DNA of 64,000 bases from Leptolyngbya sp. PCC 7375 (GCF_000316115.1 NZ_JH993797.1:978486-1042485); one strand, 5' to 3'; shown: positions 50,047-59,622, numbered from the stretch's first letter. The notes: a model not told the origin generated them from the sequence alone. Made by a program: numbers and translations.

Positions 50047-51777
50047 ATGATGTTGAAGCATCCTGCTCAGAAATATCGTCCGTTTCAACCAATTCAGATT
50101 GACCGCACCTGGCCCAGTTGCACCATTACCAAAGCCCCCACATGGCTCAGCACCGATTTACGTGACGGCAACCAGGCCCTGGCTCAACCCATGTCGATTG
50201 AGCAAAAGCTGCACTTCTTTGAACTGTTGGTGCGCCTTGGCTTTAAAGAAATTGAAGTAGGGTTTCCATCAGCCTCGGCAACAGAATTTGAGTTTGTCCG
50301 ACGACTGATTGAAGAAGATCGTATCCCCACAGATGTCACCATACAGGTCCTCACCCAGGCAAGAGAATCACTTATCCGTCGCACCTTTGAAGCACTGCGA
50401 GGGGCAAAACAAGCAATTGTCCATGTCTATAATGCAACAGCTCCCGTATTTCGCCGCGTTGTCTTTGGTAACAATAAGACAGAAACTATTGACCTAGCTG
50501 TGTCAGCCGCCACACTGATCCGGCAACTGGCCCAACAACAACCAGAAACATTCTGGCGATTTCAATACTCTCCTGAGGTCTTTACTTCAACTGAACTACC
50601 CTTTGCCCGAGACATTTGCAATGCAGTCTTGGCCGTGTGGCAACCTACACCCGACGCCAAGGCGATTATTAACTTACCAGCCAGCGTTGAAGTCACTACG
50701 CCCAATATATTTGCCGATCAGGTGGAATGGATGCATCGCCAGTTAGACTACCGTGATGCAGTGGCCCTGAGTGTCCATCCCCACAATGATCGAGGCTGCA
50801 GTGTTGCCGCAGCAGAGCTGGCCCAAATGGCAGGAGCTGACCGAGTGGAAGGCTGTCTGTTTGGCAATGGCGAACGTACCGGCAATGTGGACTTGGTGAC
50901 ATTAGCAATGAATCTCTATACCCAGGGCATTCATCCGGACCTAGATTTTTCGCAAATAGATCAGGTGGCCGCAGTCGTTCAGCAATGTACTCAGCTGCCC
51001 ATTCATCCACGACACCCCTATGTTGGTGATCTGGTCTTTACAGCCTTTTCTGGGTCTCACCAAGATGCCATCAAAAAAGGATTTACTCAACGACAGCCCG
51101 AGGACTACTGGGAGATTCCCTATTTGCCCATGGACCCGGCAGATGTGGGTCGCTCCTATGAGGCCATTGTGCGGGTTAACAGTCAGTCAGGAAAAGGGGG
51201 CATTACCTTTTTGCTAGAGCGAGACTATGGTGTTGTTCTACCCAAGTCTTTACAAGTGGAATTTAGCCAGATAGTACAGTACGTTATGGATAGTACTGGC
51301 GACGAAATGTCATCGTCTGCGATTTGGCAGTTGTTTTGTAACACCTATGGAGCAGCACCAGGGCCAATGGGGCCAATGGGGCCGATGGTCTATCAATCCC
51401 ATCACCTGGAAACGTCAGGTGATAATGACCAGGTGCAACAGCTAGTGATGCAGGTGAGTTACGAAAACCAACCGCTATGTTTGCAAGGGGCTGGCAACGG
51501 TCCCATCGATGCCCTAGTGGCAGCTCTGCGGCTTAGGGGCTTTGACATCGAGATTGCTGACTATGAGGAACGTGCGCTGCATGCAGGGAGTGGTGCCGAG
51601 GCCATTGCCCTGGTTGCCATCACTGGCCCGGAGCCGTCACAGCCATGCTATGGCATGGGTACCCATCGCAACATCACAACAGCCTCAATCTTGGCTGTGC
51701 TCCATGGGCTTAACCGTTTGCTGAATGCGAAAGGTAAGACCAAGAACGATCAGCAATCGCTCAGTCTATGTGTTTAA
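50047..51777 (+). CDS. leuA: 2-isopropylmalate synthase, long (TIGR00970) type
   Basis: A 576-residue first enzyme of leucine synthesis, condensing acetyl-CoA with 2-ketoisovalerate. LSTDLRDGNQALAQPM, KEIEVGFPSASATEF, LSVHPHNDRG (metal His), VEGCLFGNGERTGNVDLVT and HPYVGDLVFTAFSGSHQDAIKKGF are all intact, and a C-terminal LeuA regulatory domain ends with NITTASILAVLHGLNRLL. The opening MMLKHPAQKYRPFQPIQIDR is that of the Pseudomonas/actinobacterial/yeast-type enzyme, not the roughly 530-residue LeuA usual in cyanobacteria (which starts with an FDTTLRDGEQ-type motif). A short GPMGPMGPM repeat near residue 440 is local. The upstream leader peptide suggests leucine attenuation. Confidence 0.95.
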   Translation: MMLKHPAQKYRPFQPIQIDRTWPSCTITKAPTWLSTDLRDGNQALAQPMSIEQKLHFFELLVRLGFKEIEVGFPSASATEFEFVRRLIEEDRIPTDVTIQVLTQARESLIRRTFEALRGAKQAIVHVYNATAPVFRRVVFGNNKTETIDLAVSAATLIRQLAQQQPETFWRFQYSPEVFTSTELPFARDICNAVLAVWQPTPDAKAIINLPASVEVTTPNIFADQVEWMHRQLDYRDAVALSVHPHNDRGCSVAAAELAQMAGADRVEGCLFGNGERTGNVDLVTLAMNLYTQGIHPDLDFSQIDQVAAVVQQCTQLPIHPRHPYVGDLVFTAFSGSHQDAIKKGFTQRQPEDYWEIPYLPMDPADVGRSYEAIVRVNSQSGKGGITFLLERDYGVVLPKSLQVEFSQIVQYVMDSTGDEMSSSAIWQLFCNTYGAAPGPMGPMGPMVYQSHHLETSGDNDQVQQLVMQVSYENQPLCLQGAGNGPIDALVAALRLRGFDIEIADYEERALHAGSGAEAIALVAITGPEPSQPCYGMGTHRNITTASILAVLHGLNRLLNAKGKTKNDQQSLSLCV

Positions 51778-51783
51778 TTATGC

Positions 51784-51827
51784 TCAGTAATCGTTCCCTT
51801 CGACTGCGCTCAGGGAACGATTACTGA
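51784..51827. terminator. 16-bp hairpin repeat between convergent genes
   Basis: TCAGTAATCGTTCCCT (51784-51799) and AGGGAACGATTACTGA (51812-51827) form a perfect 16-bp stem around a 12-base loop. The centre CCCTTCGACTGCGCTCAGGG is a motif that recurs in intergenic regions of many bacteria. It separates leuA from the MscS gene and overlaps the last codons of the latter; it can serve as a bidirectional transcript end. Confidence 0.7.
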
Positions 51828-52945
51828 TCGTCTAAGAACGGCAGGTCTGGCAAACCATCGTGCCGTAAAGCACCATGCTTAGGCGTTTGCGTTTGCGCAT
51901 GGGGGATTGGAATTAAAGACGTTTGAATTGGAAACGGCATCGGAATATTTTCGTTGCGAAAACGCTTATGTAGTCGTTTGATAAACTCGTGGCGGACCAC
52001 CAGATGGTCAAAATATTCGCGAATGCGCAGGTAAACCGTCATGGTGATCGCAAAGTAGCCAAATTCTTTAAATCGAATCCAGGGGTCAGAATTGGGTACC
52101 CCCCCTACCACTTCATTCATCACCTCATTGGCGATCGCAAGGGCGATTTGTTCTATCGCCTCAAGATCCGTATCGTAGCTAATGCCCACCTCAAGAATGA
52201 TCAGGGCCTCTTTGTCCGGCAGACCATAGTTCTTGAAGACATTATTGAGGATGCGGGTGTTGGGCACCACCACCATGTTGTCTCGGATGTCTTGCAGGAT
52301 AGTGTGTCGCCAGGCAATATCAACCACATATCCTTCTTCTCCTGAGTCCAGCTGGATAAAGTCTCCAACCCGTAATTTATTGGATGTGGCTAAGTTTAGG
52401 CCTGAAAGAAAATTAGTTAGGGTACTCTGGAAAGCCAGACCTAGGGAAACACCACCAATACCCAGGGCTGTGAGTAAAGGCGTAATGGCAATGCCAAGGG
52501 ACTGTAGCGTGATCAGTACACCGAAGGTGAAAATCACAATCTGGGTAAGCATCTCAAATAGAGATGTCAGATTGCCTGCACCTTTAGTCTCAGAAAAGTA
52601 GCGGACGAAGCCCACAGATAGACGGGCAAAAATTAAGGTGCCAGAGGCAATGGCGGCTACTAGGAGACATTTTTGAATTGTTAGGAATAAATTATTATCA
52701 ATGGGTAGCGTGAGAATCGCTGCGAAAATACCACCAATAATGAACCAAAGTAGGATTAGACCTTTGAGCGAGTTGATAATGACATCAGCCCCACCCCACC
52801 CTAATTTAGAAGAGATGGCCTGTAGGCGATTTAACCCTTGACGTTCAACAATTATTCCTAGAAAAAACGCACCCAAGATCATGACAATGGGTACGACAAC
52901 ACGAATGATATTGGTAATCGTAATGACGTTTAAGGCTGCACTCAC
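51821..52945 (-). CDS. MscS-family small-conductance mechanosensitive channel
   Basis: A 374-residue channel. Four hydrophobic segments precede the pore helix LLTALGIGGVSLGLAFQSTLTNFLSGL, the signature of MscS TM3, then the beta domain FIQLDSGEEGYVVDIAWRHTILQDIRDNMVVVPN and a mixed alpha/beta vestibule domain. It should release solutes on hypo-osmotic shock. The start is a GTG at 52945, with no better alternative seen. The short C-terminal tail is Leu/Pro-rich. Confidence 0.9.
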   Translation of the reverse strand: MSAALNVITITNIIRVVVPIVMILGAFFLGIIVERQGLNRLQAISSKLGWGGADVIINSLKGLILLWFIIGGIFAAILTLPIDNNLFLTIQKCLLVAAIASGTLIFARLSVGFVRYFSETKGAGNLTSLFEMLTQIVIFTFGVLITLQSLGIAITPLLTALGIGGVSLGLAFQSTLTNFLSGLNLATSNKLRVGDFIQLDSGEEGYVVDIAWRHTILQDIRDNMVVVPNTRILNNVFKNYGLPDKEALIILEVGISYDTDLEAIEQIALAIANEVMNEVVGGVPNSDPWIRFKEFGYFAITMTVYLRIREYFDHLVVRHEFIKRLHKRFRNENIPMPFPIQTSLIPIPHAQTQTPKHGALRHDGLPDLPFLDDQ

Positions 52946-53082
52946 AACAGTTAGCGATGGATTTAATAGAGGTATCTAGACATAGATGTTTCATAGATAC
53001 CGTGATCAATCGCCTTTGGCAAGTCGCACCTACCAGGCATCAACTTACGCCAGAAACGCTGGGCTGGGTGGGGAATCAGGAG

Positions 53083-53125
53083 TCAGCAGTTAGAAGTTAG
53101 TGACGTCCTGACTTCTGACTGCTGA
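53083..53125. repeat. Imperfect inverted repeat in intergenic region
   Basis: TCAGCAGTTAGAAGT (53083-53097) and ACTTCTGACTGCTGA (53111-53125) pair with one mismatch. Such 'CAGTAGTCAG...' text is common filler in cyanobacterial intergenic DNA. No gene lies in 52946-53179, between the MscS gene and a small membrane protein gene. Confidence 0.5.
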
Positions 53126-53179
53126 ATTCTATCCTTGGGAAAACTTCCCGCTCTGCATTGATACCCCCCGCAGTCGAAT

Positions 53180-53665
53180 CTAAGCTAAAAATTCAGGATT
53201 GCGCTTTCTAATGATGCCAACCATCATCGGACTCATAACTGTGAAGATGGTTATCACTAGGACGATCAGATGCTGATCCCACGTTATGCGAGCCATGTAA
53301 TCCCAGGTAGCAGCTCGGCCTAACTCAAATCTTCCTAAGGCAACGTAGGTGACATTACAGATAAATGATGTCCAAAAGTCAAAAAGAATAGCGAGTATCC
53401 AAGCAAGTCTCAGCAGGTATATTTCACGCTGTTTGCCTTGATTATGTCCCCAAATAGGACGAGTCGAGAAATTAAAGGCCCCTGCAATTAAAGTACCGAC
53501 TAGACTTAAGCCAATGGCAATGAAATGAATACCATTTAGAATGAGCAGGCTCCCTAAAAATGTAGTGAGCAAATCCCAGACCATACTGACGCGAAAGGCG
53601 CTAATCAGCACAATCCGAGGTAGACCTACATGGACATTGAGTCTGGGCTTTACATCAGGTCTCAT
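53180..53665 (-). CDS. Four-helix membrane protein of unknown function
   Basis: About 161 residues with four hydrophobic segments (LISAFRVSMVWDLLTTFLGS, HFIAIGLSLVGTLIAGAF, LRLAWILAILFDFWTSFIC, LIVLVITIFTVMSPMMVGII). I use ATG 53665 (MRPDVKPRLNVHVG); the frame continues to 53770 but that extension is shared with the spacer. A basic C-terminus ends IRKRNPEFLA. No family recognised. It sits between the MscS and stress-protein genes, all on the minus strand, possibly in one stress-related group. Confidence 0.6.
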   Translation of the reverse strand: MRPDVKPRLNVHVGLPRIVLISAFRVSMVWDLLTTFLGSLLILNGIHFIAIGLSLVGTLIAGAFNFSTRPIWGHNQGKQREIYLLRLAWILAILFDFWTSFICNVTYVALGRFELGRAATWDYMARITWDQHLIVLVITIFTVMSPMMVGIIRKRNPEFLA

Positions 53666-53792
53666 AAGCGTGCTTGATGGATGCCACCTGTGTCTGAGCA
53701 ATAATTTCACGCTAGTGGAGAAAGTTGAGGAAATTATGAAGAACCTTACTCCCAAACTCGGTTTAAGCATGGTTCGGGAGTAATTTCACCAT

Positions 53793-54878
53793 TTACCCTC
53801 TAGTTTGGGCTACCTGGCGTGTTTCTTGTTCTTGATGCGCCTTTGTTGACGTAGATGGCTTAGGCCGATTGACGAAAACAGCACAGGGAGCTCGATGGCT
53901 GACGTAGTAGCTGACACTACCCACGAGTAACTCTTTAAGCCCTGACAATCCGCGACAGCCCATTACAATCAGATCGGCAGGCCAATCATTAGCGACTTCA
54001 CAGATCTGCTGCCCCGTGCGTCCCTGCATGACATCACAAATGGCTTCAATGCCTTCAGTTTCCAGCTCTTCAACATAGATTTGTAAGGTTTGCCACCAGC
54101 CACTGACAAATTTGTTCCATTCCTGCTGGTACTCTGCAAATAGGAGCTCACTATGTTGGGATATGTATTGACTATCGCTAAAAATCAGCTTTTGAGGCAA
54201 ACCTGGTTCATCTTCGTCAATGACGTGAAGTAGCCTGAGTTCAGCCTGATGTAGCTTTGCCAGTTCAATGGCAGTTTTCATTGCCTTTTGAGCCATTTCT
54301 GACTTGTCCAGCGCCACCAAAATCTGCTTGGGACCCTCGTTGGGTGCTGTGTCAGTCCGCTCATTTTTGCGAGCGGTCGGAGTATCCTCGACGGGTTGTT
54401 TCTTAGCATGCACGACCAAAACGGAGCAGGGTGCATGGTGCAACACATAGTTGCTAACGCTGCCAATTAGAAATTCACTCATTCCCGATAGGCCACGACT
54501 GCCCACAATAATTAAGTCTGCATCCCAGGTTTGTGCGACTTCACACAGTCGTGCGCCTGGATTGCCATACAGTAGGGTGCCCGATGCCTCTATGCCATAA
54601 TTTTGGGCATCGGCAATCTGCTGATTCAGTAAAGCTTGCGAATGATCTACAAACTGATTCCAGGCAACTTGGTAGGATTCCACTACGGTGGCGCTAACGC
54701 TGGGGTATAAAGGTCCGCCAAAATAACCACTAAATTTTGGTGCGTCTGGTTCGCTATCTACTAAAACATGAACGAGTTTTAGCTCTGCATTGTAGCTACG
54801 TGCAGATGCGATCGCCTTTTGTAAGGCTCTTAACCCTAAATCAGAACTATCCAAGCCAACCACAATTTTGCGAATCAT
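53793..54878 (-). CDS. Tandem universal stress protein
   Basis: A 361-residue cytoplasmic protein of two UspA domains. Each has an ATP-binding motif, G-2x-G-9x-S type: VGSRGLSGMSEFLIGSVSNY near 140 and MGCRGLSGLKELLVGSVSYY near 320. AGGAG lies upstream of ATG 54878 (MIRKIVVGLDSSDLG); the frame runs to 54998 but does not need to. Such proteins bind ATP and aid survival under stress; each domain is about 150 residues, linked by a charged stretch (KQPVEDTPTARKNERTD). Confidence 0.9.
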   Translation of the reverse strand: MIRKIVVGLDSSDLGLRALQKAIASARSYNAELKLVHVLVDSEPDAPKFSGYFGGPLYPSVSATVVESYQVAWNQFVDHSQALLNQQIADAQNYGIEASGTLLYGNPGARLCEVAQTWDADLIIVGSRGLSGMSEFLIGSVSNYVLHHAPCSVLVVHAKKQPVEDTPTARKNERTDTAPNEGPKQILVALDKSEMAQKAMKTAIELAKLHQAELRLLHVIDEDEPGLPQKLIFSDSQYISQHSELLFAEYQQEWNKFVSGWWQTLQIYVEELETEGIEAICDVMQGRTGQQICEVANDWPADLIVMGCRGLSGLKELLVGSVSYYVSHRAPCAVFVNRPKPSTSTKAHQEQETRQVAQTRG

Positions 54879-55097
54879 TCGCTTTCTCCTGATATATTGT
54901 TGGATCAACAAATGTGGAAGATATTTATCTCTTCCTTCTCGATCGTAACAAAACAAGTTGAGGAACTTATGAGGAGTAGCAAAGGCTGGTTGGGCCATTG
55001 GACAACGTTACTCTTCCCCATATTTTCTTTAGATTGTCGGTCTATATTAGGAGACTTTATATCTAGTATTATCCATGCCTCTCTATCATTGGGCTAT

Positions 55098-55400
55098 CTA
55101 TGATTGAGAAGTTCCTGGCTCAATGATCGGGTGCTGCTCAATCGCCACAATATCAAGAACCCAATGACAGTCTTCATGGCGATGGTGCCCCACCATTGCA
55201 AGATAGAACTGTCCGCTTTGGTAGGAGCGGGACGTGCCCACAAAAAATAAACCATCTCACAGTAGTGAAACAGCTTTCTTTGCCCACACTGCAAATGTAG
55301 CCAGTCCGTAGCGTCGCAACTGTTCTCCTGGAGAGATGATGCCAAAGCCACGGGTGGAAAAGAGTTTGCTAGAGCTGGTGTTAAAACCTTGAAACTGAGC
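55098..55400 (-). pseudogene. Possible gene relic upstream of the stress-protein gene
   Basis: In the minus-strand frame ending at the stop 55098-55100, an interval reads SKLFSTRGFGIISPGEQLRR followed by YGLATFAVWAKKAVSLL, then TGA at 55257-55259, and continues VGTSRSYQSGQFYLAMVGHH. The text resembles protein but has an internal stop and no start. Another open frame covers the same stretch, so this is a weak call. The 544 bases between the stress-protein start and the peroxidase gene otherwise hold only the promoter of the former. Confidence 0.25.
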
Positions 55401-55422
55401 CTATAGCAACAATGTCTGCAAA

Positions 55423-57186
55423 CTAGGTACCAATGCGACGCCAAGGTTTAAATGCATTGTCAATGTCGTACAACGCTGGAGCCAGCGTGGGAAAATGGCG
55501 CTGTAGAACCGTTACCATTGTGTTGTTGGCAATCCAGTCTAAGCCCAGCTGGGTATAAACTTCAGCCCTATAATCTTTGGTAAAGAACCGATCACTTTTC
55601 AGGCGGCGAGAGGCCATGAGGATAAACACGCGGAAGGCGGTATCGCTAAAGCCAAAGCCTTCAGGTTTATCTTCAGCAAACAGACCTACCATCAGGTCTA
55701 CGCTGTTGATGTCGTTGTAGTAGACTCGACGCATTTCTTCGACCCATTGTTGGTTGCTGCTAATTTCCTCAAAGGATTTCACACGAGTTCTACCGATAAG
55801 CTCTCGGAAACGGTTGTAGCGGGGCACTCCCCGTTCGCGATCGCGTAAAATATCCACCGCTGCCAGATCAAAGACCTCACCATTGTCCCGCACCAACTGC
55901 TGCAAGGAACGCGGATAGTTATGAAGGCTAATTTCACCAGGATGGGCAACACCAAATGAGTAGTATAGGTCCGGCATAGGGATTGATTCTAACAATGTCC
56001 TACTGCGTTTGCCTGAGATTTGGAAAAAGTCGGCGGACTGTAATGGTTGATTGTTGTCTAGAGAATAAAACTGGAGTTCATCAGGAATCAGCGGGTGCAT
56101 GCGATACACAGACGCAAATTCCTCAGTTAAATAGTAAGGTGCGGTGTGGTGGTCCGTCTCAGACCCCACAATCCCCGATAACAAATCAGTGAGTTCTCCT
56201 TCACCAACGCTGCCTAAAACCTGCTTTAGATCTTCCCCCAAGAAACCAGACCAGTTCACATTCAGTGCAATATCCGTTACCGGTAGGGGTAAAATCGCAG
56301 GCGTCCACTCAACGGTGTGGATTTTAGCCATTAGTGCTGCATTGATCAGGCGAGCATGGTTAAAGAGAATATCGTCGGACCAATGGGGATATTCTTGTTT
56401 TAGGTGATCACAAATGGCATTGTGTTCCTTGGTGAACACAGTGTGCAACATGGATAATCCGATCCACCAGTTATCGTTAAAACCGGTAACATCTAGGCCA
56501 GTCTCGGGATCCACAGGTAACAGACCGTCATCCTGAATAGTGAGTTTGCCATGGACATGCGATCGCAATTTATCCACCGTTTCCGGGTCGCTGCCATAGA
56601 TCTGAGAGCCATCCCACCAGTGGGTGACCGTATTGATAAAAGTTTTGGGTCTGGCACCGTCCGGTCGAGACTTGTCTGCCAGCGTCTTGCCAACGACCAT
56701 GGGGCGATGTTCCTCTGGCCACGGGTCATGGGGCTCCAAAGGAATCTCTAGCTGATCGTCAGGCTCGTTATCACCGTGGGAAAACCAATCATGGTTTTCA
56801 AACTGAATCCAGGCCGCAGCCAACAGATTAAGCATGGTGGCAGGCTGAAAGCGATCGCGCGTCATCAATATGCGACTGACCTCGCGCGGATTTGGCGTCA
56901 TCAGCTTAGGGACTGCCTCTGCCTCGACGGCACCCAGCGCGACATTACGGCCAAAGCGGGTGCCCGCCATACCCATTTGGGGCTGTTGCAAATCATTAAA
57001 GCTGCCGTCTGCTGTACGAGCAGTAAGGTGACTCCCATCAGAGCTGGGTTGAGGTTTGGGCAATTCACCACTATCAGGAAGTTGAGAGGTGTCGTGGAGG
57101 TTTTTTTCCCTTAGATCATTACGAAGCTTTAATAACTGCAACAACGCCAGCGGAGTCGGCAGTTTGTGCCAAAAATTATCAAACAT
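55423..57186 (-). CDS. Animal-type haem peroxidase
   Basis: A 587-residue member of the An_peroxidase (peroxidase-cyclooxygenase) family. LLAAAWIQFENHDWFSHG carries the distal-side residues, NARLINAALMAKIHTVEWTPAIL the proximal His region, and TFINTVTHWWDGSQIYGSD the calcium/substrate side. Cyanobacterial homologues are predicted to act as oxygenases on fatty acids or as defence peroxidases. There is no signal peptide, so it may be cytoplasmic or secreted another way. It lies 236 bases after the start region of a DUF1569 protein gene on the same strand. Confidence 0.9.
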   Translation of the reverse strand: MFDNFWHKLPTPLALLQLLKLRNDLREKNLHDTSQLPDSGELPKPQPSSDGSHLTARTADGSFNDLQQPQMGMAGTRFGRNVALGAVEAEAVPKLMTPNPREVSRILMTRDRFQPATMLNLLAAAWIQFENHDWFSHGDNEPDDQLEIPLEPHDPWPEEHRPMVVGKTLADKSRPDGARPKTFINTVTHWWDGSQIYGSDPETVDKLRSHVHGKLTIQDDGLLPVDPETGLDVTGFNDNWWIGLSMLHTVFTKEHNAICDHLKQEYPHWSDDILFNHARLINAALMAKIHTVEWTPAILPLPVTDIALNVNWSGFLGEDLKQVLGSVGEGELTDLLSGIVGSETDHHTAPYYLTEEFASVYRMHPLIPDELQFYSLDNNQPLQSADFFQISGKRSRTLLESIPMPDLYYSFGVAHPGEISLHNYPRSLQQLVRDNGEVFDLAAVDILRDRERGVPRYNRFRELIGRTRVKSFEEISSNQQWVEEMRRVYYNDINSVDLMVGLFAEDKPEGFGFSDTAFRVFILMASRRLKSDRFFTKDYRAEVYTQLGLDWIANNTMVTVLQRHFPTLAPALYDIDNAFKPWRRIGT

Positions 57187-57271
57187 AACAATAGTCTCCA
57201 GTCGTCGAGGGGGCTAACAGTAATTGCGCTCGGATTGTTATTGAATTGACCTTAAGGATGCTGATGGTGAA

Positions 57272-57712
57272 TCAAGCTGAATATTCTCGTATTTCCTCAA
57301 GGTGATTATTTAAATGCATCACATGGGCACGGATATAGTCCTGCTTGGATAGGTCTCCATAGGTAAAATGGGGAGCCAGGGAATCTGTGTAGTTGTCAAA
57401 ATCAATGTAAGCTTTTTTTAAGCGAGCCAACGCTTTTTTGAGATTGCCATGTTCTTCCAATTCTGGGGCACCAGGAATGGGTTCATCTAAGGGATGTTGC
57501 ATGGAACCGAGGGCGGAAAATAGGGTAAAAGCTAGCTTACCAACCGTGGCTTTGTAGATTTCAGGTTGTTGTATGGGATATCCCAACATGGAACATTCAA
57601 CACTCTGGGCACAGTGGGTCAAAATTGCATAGGGTTGCCATGCTCCTGTACTGTGTAGAGGCCGGTTGCTAAGGTTTTCTATCGTTTCTAATGCTGAAGA
57701 AATTGTTAACAT
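57272..57712 (-). CDS. DUF1569 (DinB-like) family protein
   Basis: About 146 residues. LTHCAQSVECSMLGYPIQQPE, ALGSMQHPLDEPIPGAPEL and PHFTYGDLSKQDYIRAHVMH match the DUF1569 family, four-helix proteins related to DinB. Histidines in LTHCAQSVE and the RAHVMHLNNHL end may form a metal site. I chose ATG 57712, which has AGG at good spacing; the frame runs to 57736. It lies 85 bases upstream of the peroxidase gene and is probably co-transcribed. Confidence 0.82.
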   Translation of the reverse strand: MLTISSALETIENLSNRPLHSTGAWQPYAILTHCAQSVECSMLGYPIQQPEIYKATVGKLAFTLFSALGSMQHPLDEPIPGAPELEEHGNLKKALARLKKAYIDFDNYTDSLAPHFTYGDLSKQDYIRAHVMHLNNHLEEIREYSA

Positions 57713-57902
57713 AGTAGGCCTATTACCAAATTTCATTCATGCGTCTCAGTTTTGAGAGGATTCTAAACATCAACCCGGGTTTAGTTGCGAGAATCTCCCA
57801 TGACGTTAACATCACTCCAATAGCAACGTGCCGTTAGCTTTACAACTTGATGCTTCGGCGTTGGGTAAAAGTAAAATATGAAATTTTAGGTGAGATTTGG
57901 AT

Positions 57903-57920
57903 AGTAGCCTTAAGGCTACT
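57903..57920. terminator. 18-bp palindrome AGTAGCCTT/AAGGCTACT with T-run
   Basis: AGTAGCCTTAAGGCTACT is a perfect palindrome followed by TTTT on the plus strand. It lies in the 455-base region between the DUF1569 and aldo/keto reductase start regions, where no gene is seen. A similar but shorter inverted repeat, AGCCTT-T-AAGGCT, follows the sulfotransferase gene near 827. It may end an unseen transcript or be a repeat unit. Confidence 0.4.
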
Positions 57921-58167
57921 TTTCAGTTTCTCAGCATAGACTCTCTACTGCCGGTATTTTTGGATACATCTATCCAGGGACTGCCAATAAAATTGGTTCG
58001 CGTTATTTTTTATGTTAGTGATTGTCGCCTGCCAACGCCGTTCTGAAATCAGGTAGGTTAAGGCCCCCCATCATAGGATTAAACGCTGAGTTTGACGCAA
58101 ATTTAATTTTCCCTGCTACTTTGATGAAAAGACAGGATGGAAAACGTTCATCGCTCGGAGCAGATAG

Positions 58168-59124
58168 ATGGTGACTACATTTAAATTTAAAAATGGCGAC
58201 CAGATGCCGATTTTAGGATTAGGCACATGGAAGTCTGCACCTGGCGACGTCTATAAGGCTGTTAAGGAAGCCATTGCAGCGGGTTATCGCCACATTGACT
58301 GTGCCCACATCTATGGCAACGAGGCCGAAGTTGGTCGTGCTCTATCAGAAGCATTTAGTGAAGGCGTGGTAACCCGTGAGCAAATGTGGATTACCTCAAA
58401 GCTATGGAATGATTCCCATGCGCCGGAGGATGTGCGGCCTGCCCTAGAAGAAACCCTCTCAAATTTGCAGTTAGAGTATCTGGATCTGTATCTTATCCAC
58501 TGGCCTGTTGCCCTGAAAAAGGGAGCAACGTTTCCCCTGACGCCCGAAAAATTAGTTTCGCTGGAAGTATTGCCCATTTTAATTACCTGGAGTGAAATGG
58601 AGGTTTTGGCAGATGAGGGGCTATGCCGTCACATCGGGGTGTCTAACTTTAGTATGGCCAAACTACAGGATTTACTGGAAAATGCCCGCTTAAAGCCGGA
58701 AATGAACCAGATTGAGCTGCATCCTTACCTACAGCAAACCCCAATGCTGGATTTCTGCAAAGAAAACAATATTTATCTGACGGCCTATTCACCATTGGGG
58801 TCAGCGGATCGGCCTGATAGCCTCAAGGCAGATGACGAACCTGTTCTGTTGGCAAACCCGACCATTGCAACCATTGCTAAACACCATGGAGCCACACCCG
58901 CTCAGGTACTGCTGAGTTGGGCCATGCAGCGAGGCACCGCAGTGATTCCTAAGTCAGTTAATCCTGACCGTATTAAGCAAAATTTGGCCGCTGCTGACTT
59001 GTCGCTAACCGCAGCCGACATGCAGACAATAGCAGATCTGGATCTAAACCGTCGCTATGTTGATGGCACTTTCTGGCAGGTGGAAGGTGGACCGTACACC
59101 CTAGCAGCGCTATGGGATTTGTGA
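58168..59124 (+). CDS. Aldo/keto reductase
   Basis: A 318-residue NADPH-dependent (beta/alpha)8 reductase. The catalytic tetrad is visible: Asp and Tyr in HIDCAHIYGNEAEVGRAL, Lys in ITSKLW, His in LYLIHWPV. NADPH contacts appear in IPKSVNPDRIKQNL. The length and motifs match the AKR family acting on aldehydes and carbonyls. It converges with the GNAT gene, overlapping it by 15 bases. Upstream DNA of about 430 bases carries no gene. Confidence 0.92.
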   Translation: MVTTFKFKNGDQMPILGLGTWKSAPGDVYKAVKEAIAAGYRHIDCAHIYGNEAEVGRALSEAFSEGVVTREQMWITSKLWNDSHAPEDVRPALEETLSNLQLEYLDLYLIHWPVALKKGATFPLTPEKLVSLEVLPILITWSEMEVLADEGLCRHIGVSNFSMAKLQDLLENARLKPEMNQIELHPYLQQTPMLDFCKENNIYLTAYSPLGSADRPDSLKADDEPVLLANPTIATIAKHHGATPAQVLLSWAMQRGTAVIPKSVNPDRIKQNLAAADLSLTAADMQTIADLDLNRRYVDGTFWQVEGGPYTLAALWDL

Positions 59125-59622
59125 TGTAACGCTATAAACATCCATTTTTACCCCATAAAAGACAGTTTTTCGTTGGTATTGCATACCGAGCTTTTCAAGT
59201 ACTCTCACTGAGGCTTTATTTTGTCGTTCAACGATGCCCAGAATATAGGGTAACTTGAGCTGCTCAAATCCATACTGAATAGCAGCTTTGGCGGCTTCAG
59301 TGGCCAATCCTTGGTTCCAAAAGTTGTGATCTAGCCGGTAGCCAAGTTCTCTTTCTAGTTTGTTATCCACCAGTTCAACGGCGATACCACAATAGCCAAT
59401 GAGCTGATTGTGTTCTTTGAGAATGATGGCCCATTTGCCAAAGCCATGTTTTTGATAGGAGTTGATATAACCCTGAATTTTAGCTTGTGTTTCTAGAACG
59501 GAAAGAACGTTACCTGTCCGAGAATATTTCATCCCTTGTGGGTCGGCCAGTATGGGGGCAAGCTGTTCAAAATCTTCTGGTCTAAAGTTACGGAGAATCA
59601 GCCGTTGAGTTTCGATTTGCAT
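59110..59622 (-). CDS. GNAT acetyltransferase, RimJ/RimL-like
   Basis: About 170 residues. TQRLILRNFRPEDFEQLAPILADPQ opens the RimJ/RimL type, GYRLDHNFWNQGLATEAAKAAIQYGF has the acetyl-CoA loop, and IVERQNKASVRVLEKLGM the family's C-terminal helix. These enzymes acetylate protein N-termini or small amines. I start it at ATG 59622 (MQIETQRLIL); the frame reaches 59652 but overlaps the Kelch gene. It lies just downstream of that gene on the same strand. Confidence 0.87.
   Translation of the reverse strand: MQIETQRLILRNFRPEDFEQLAPILADPQGMKYSRTGNVLSVLETQAKIQGYINSYQKHGFGKWAIILKEHNQLIGYCGIAVELVDNKLERELGYRLDHNFWNQGLATEAAKAAIQYGFEQLKLPYILGIVERQNKASVRVLEKLGMQYQRKTVFYGVKMDVYSVTSQIP

Noticed and set aside
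55094..55444. 116-codon minus-strand ORF at the peroxidase 3' end
   Set aside because: It overlaps the peroxidase end and competes with another, more protein-like frame; Cys/Trp-rich text suggests a chance frame.
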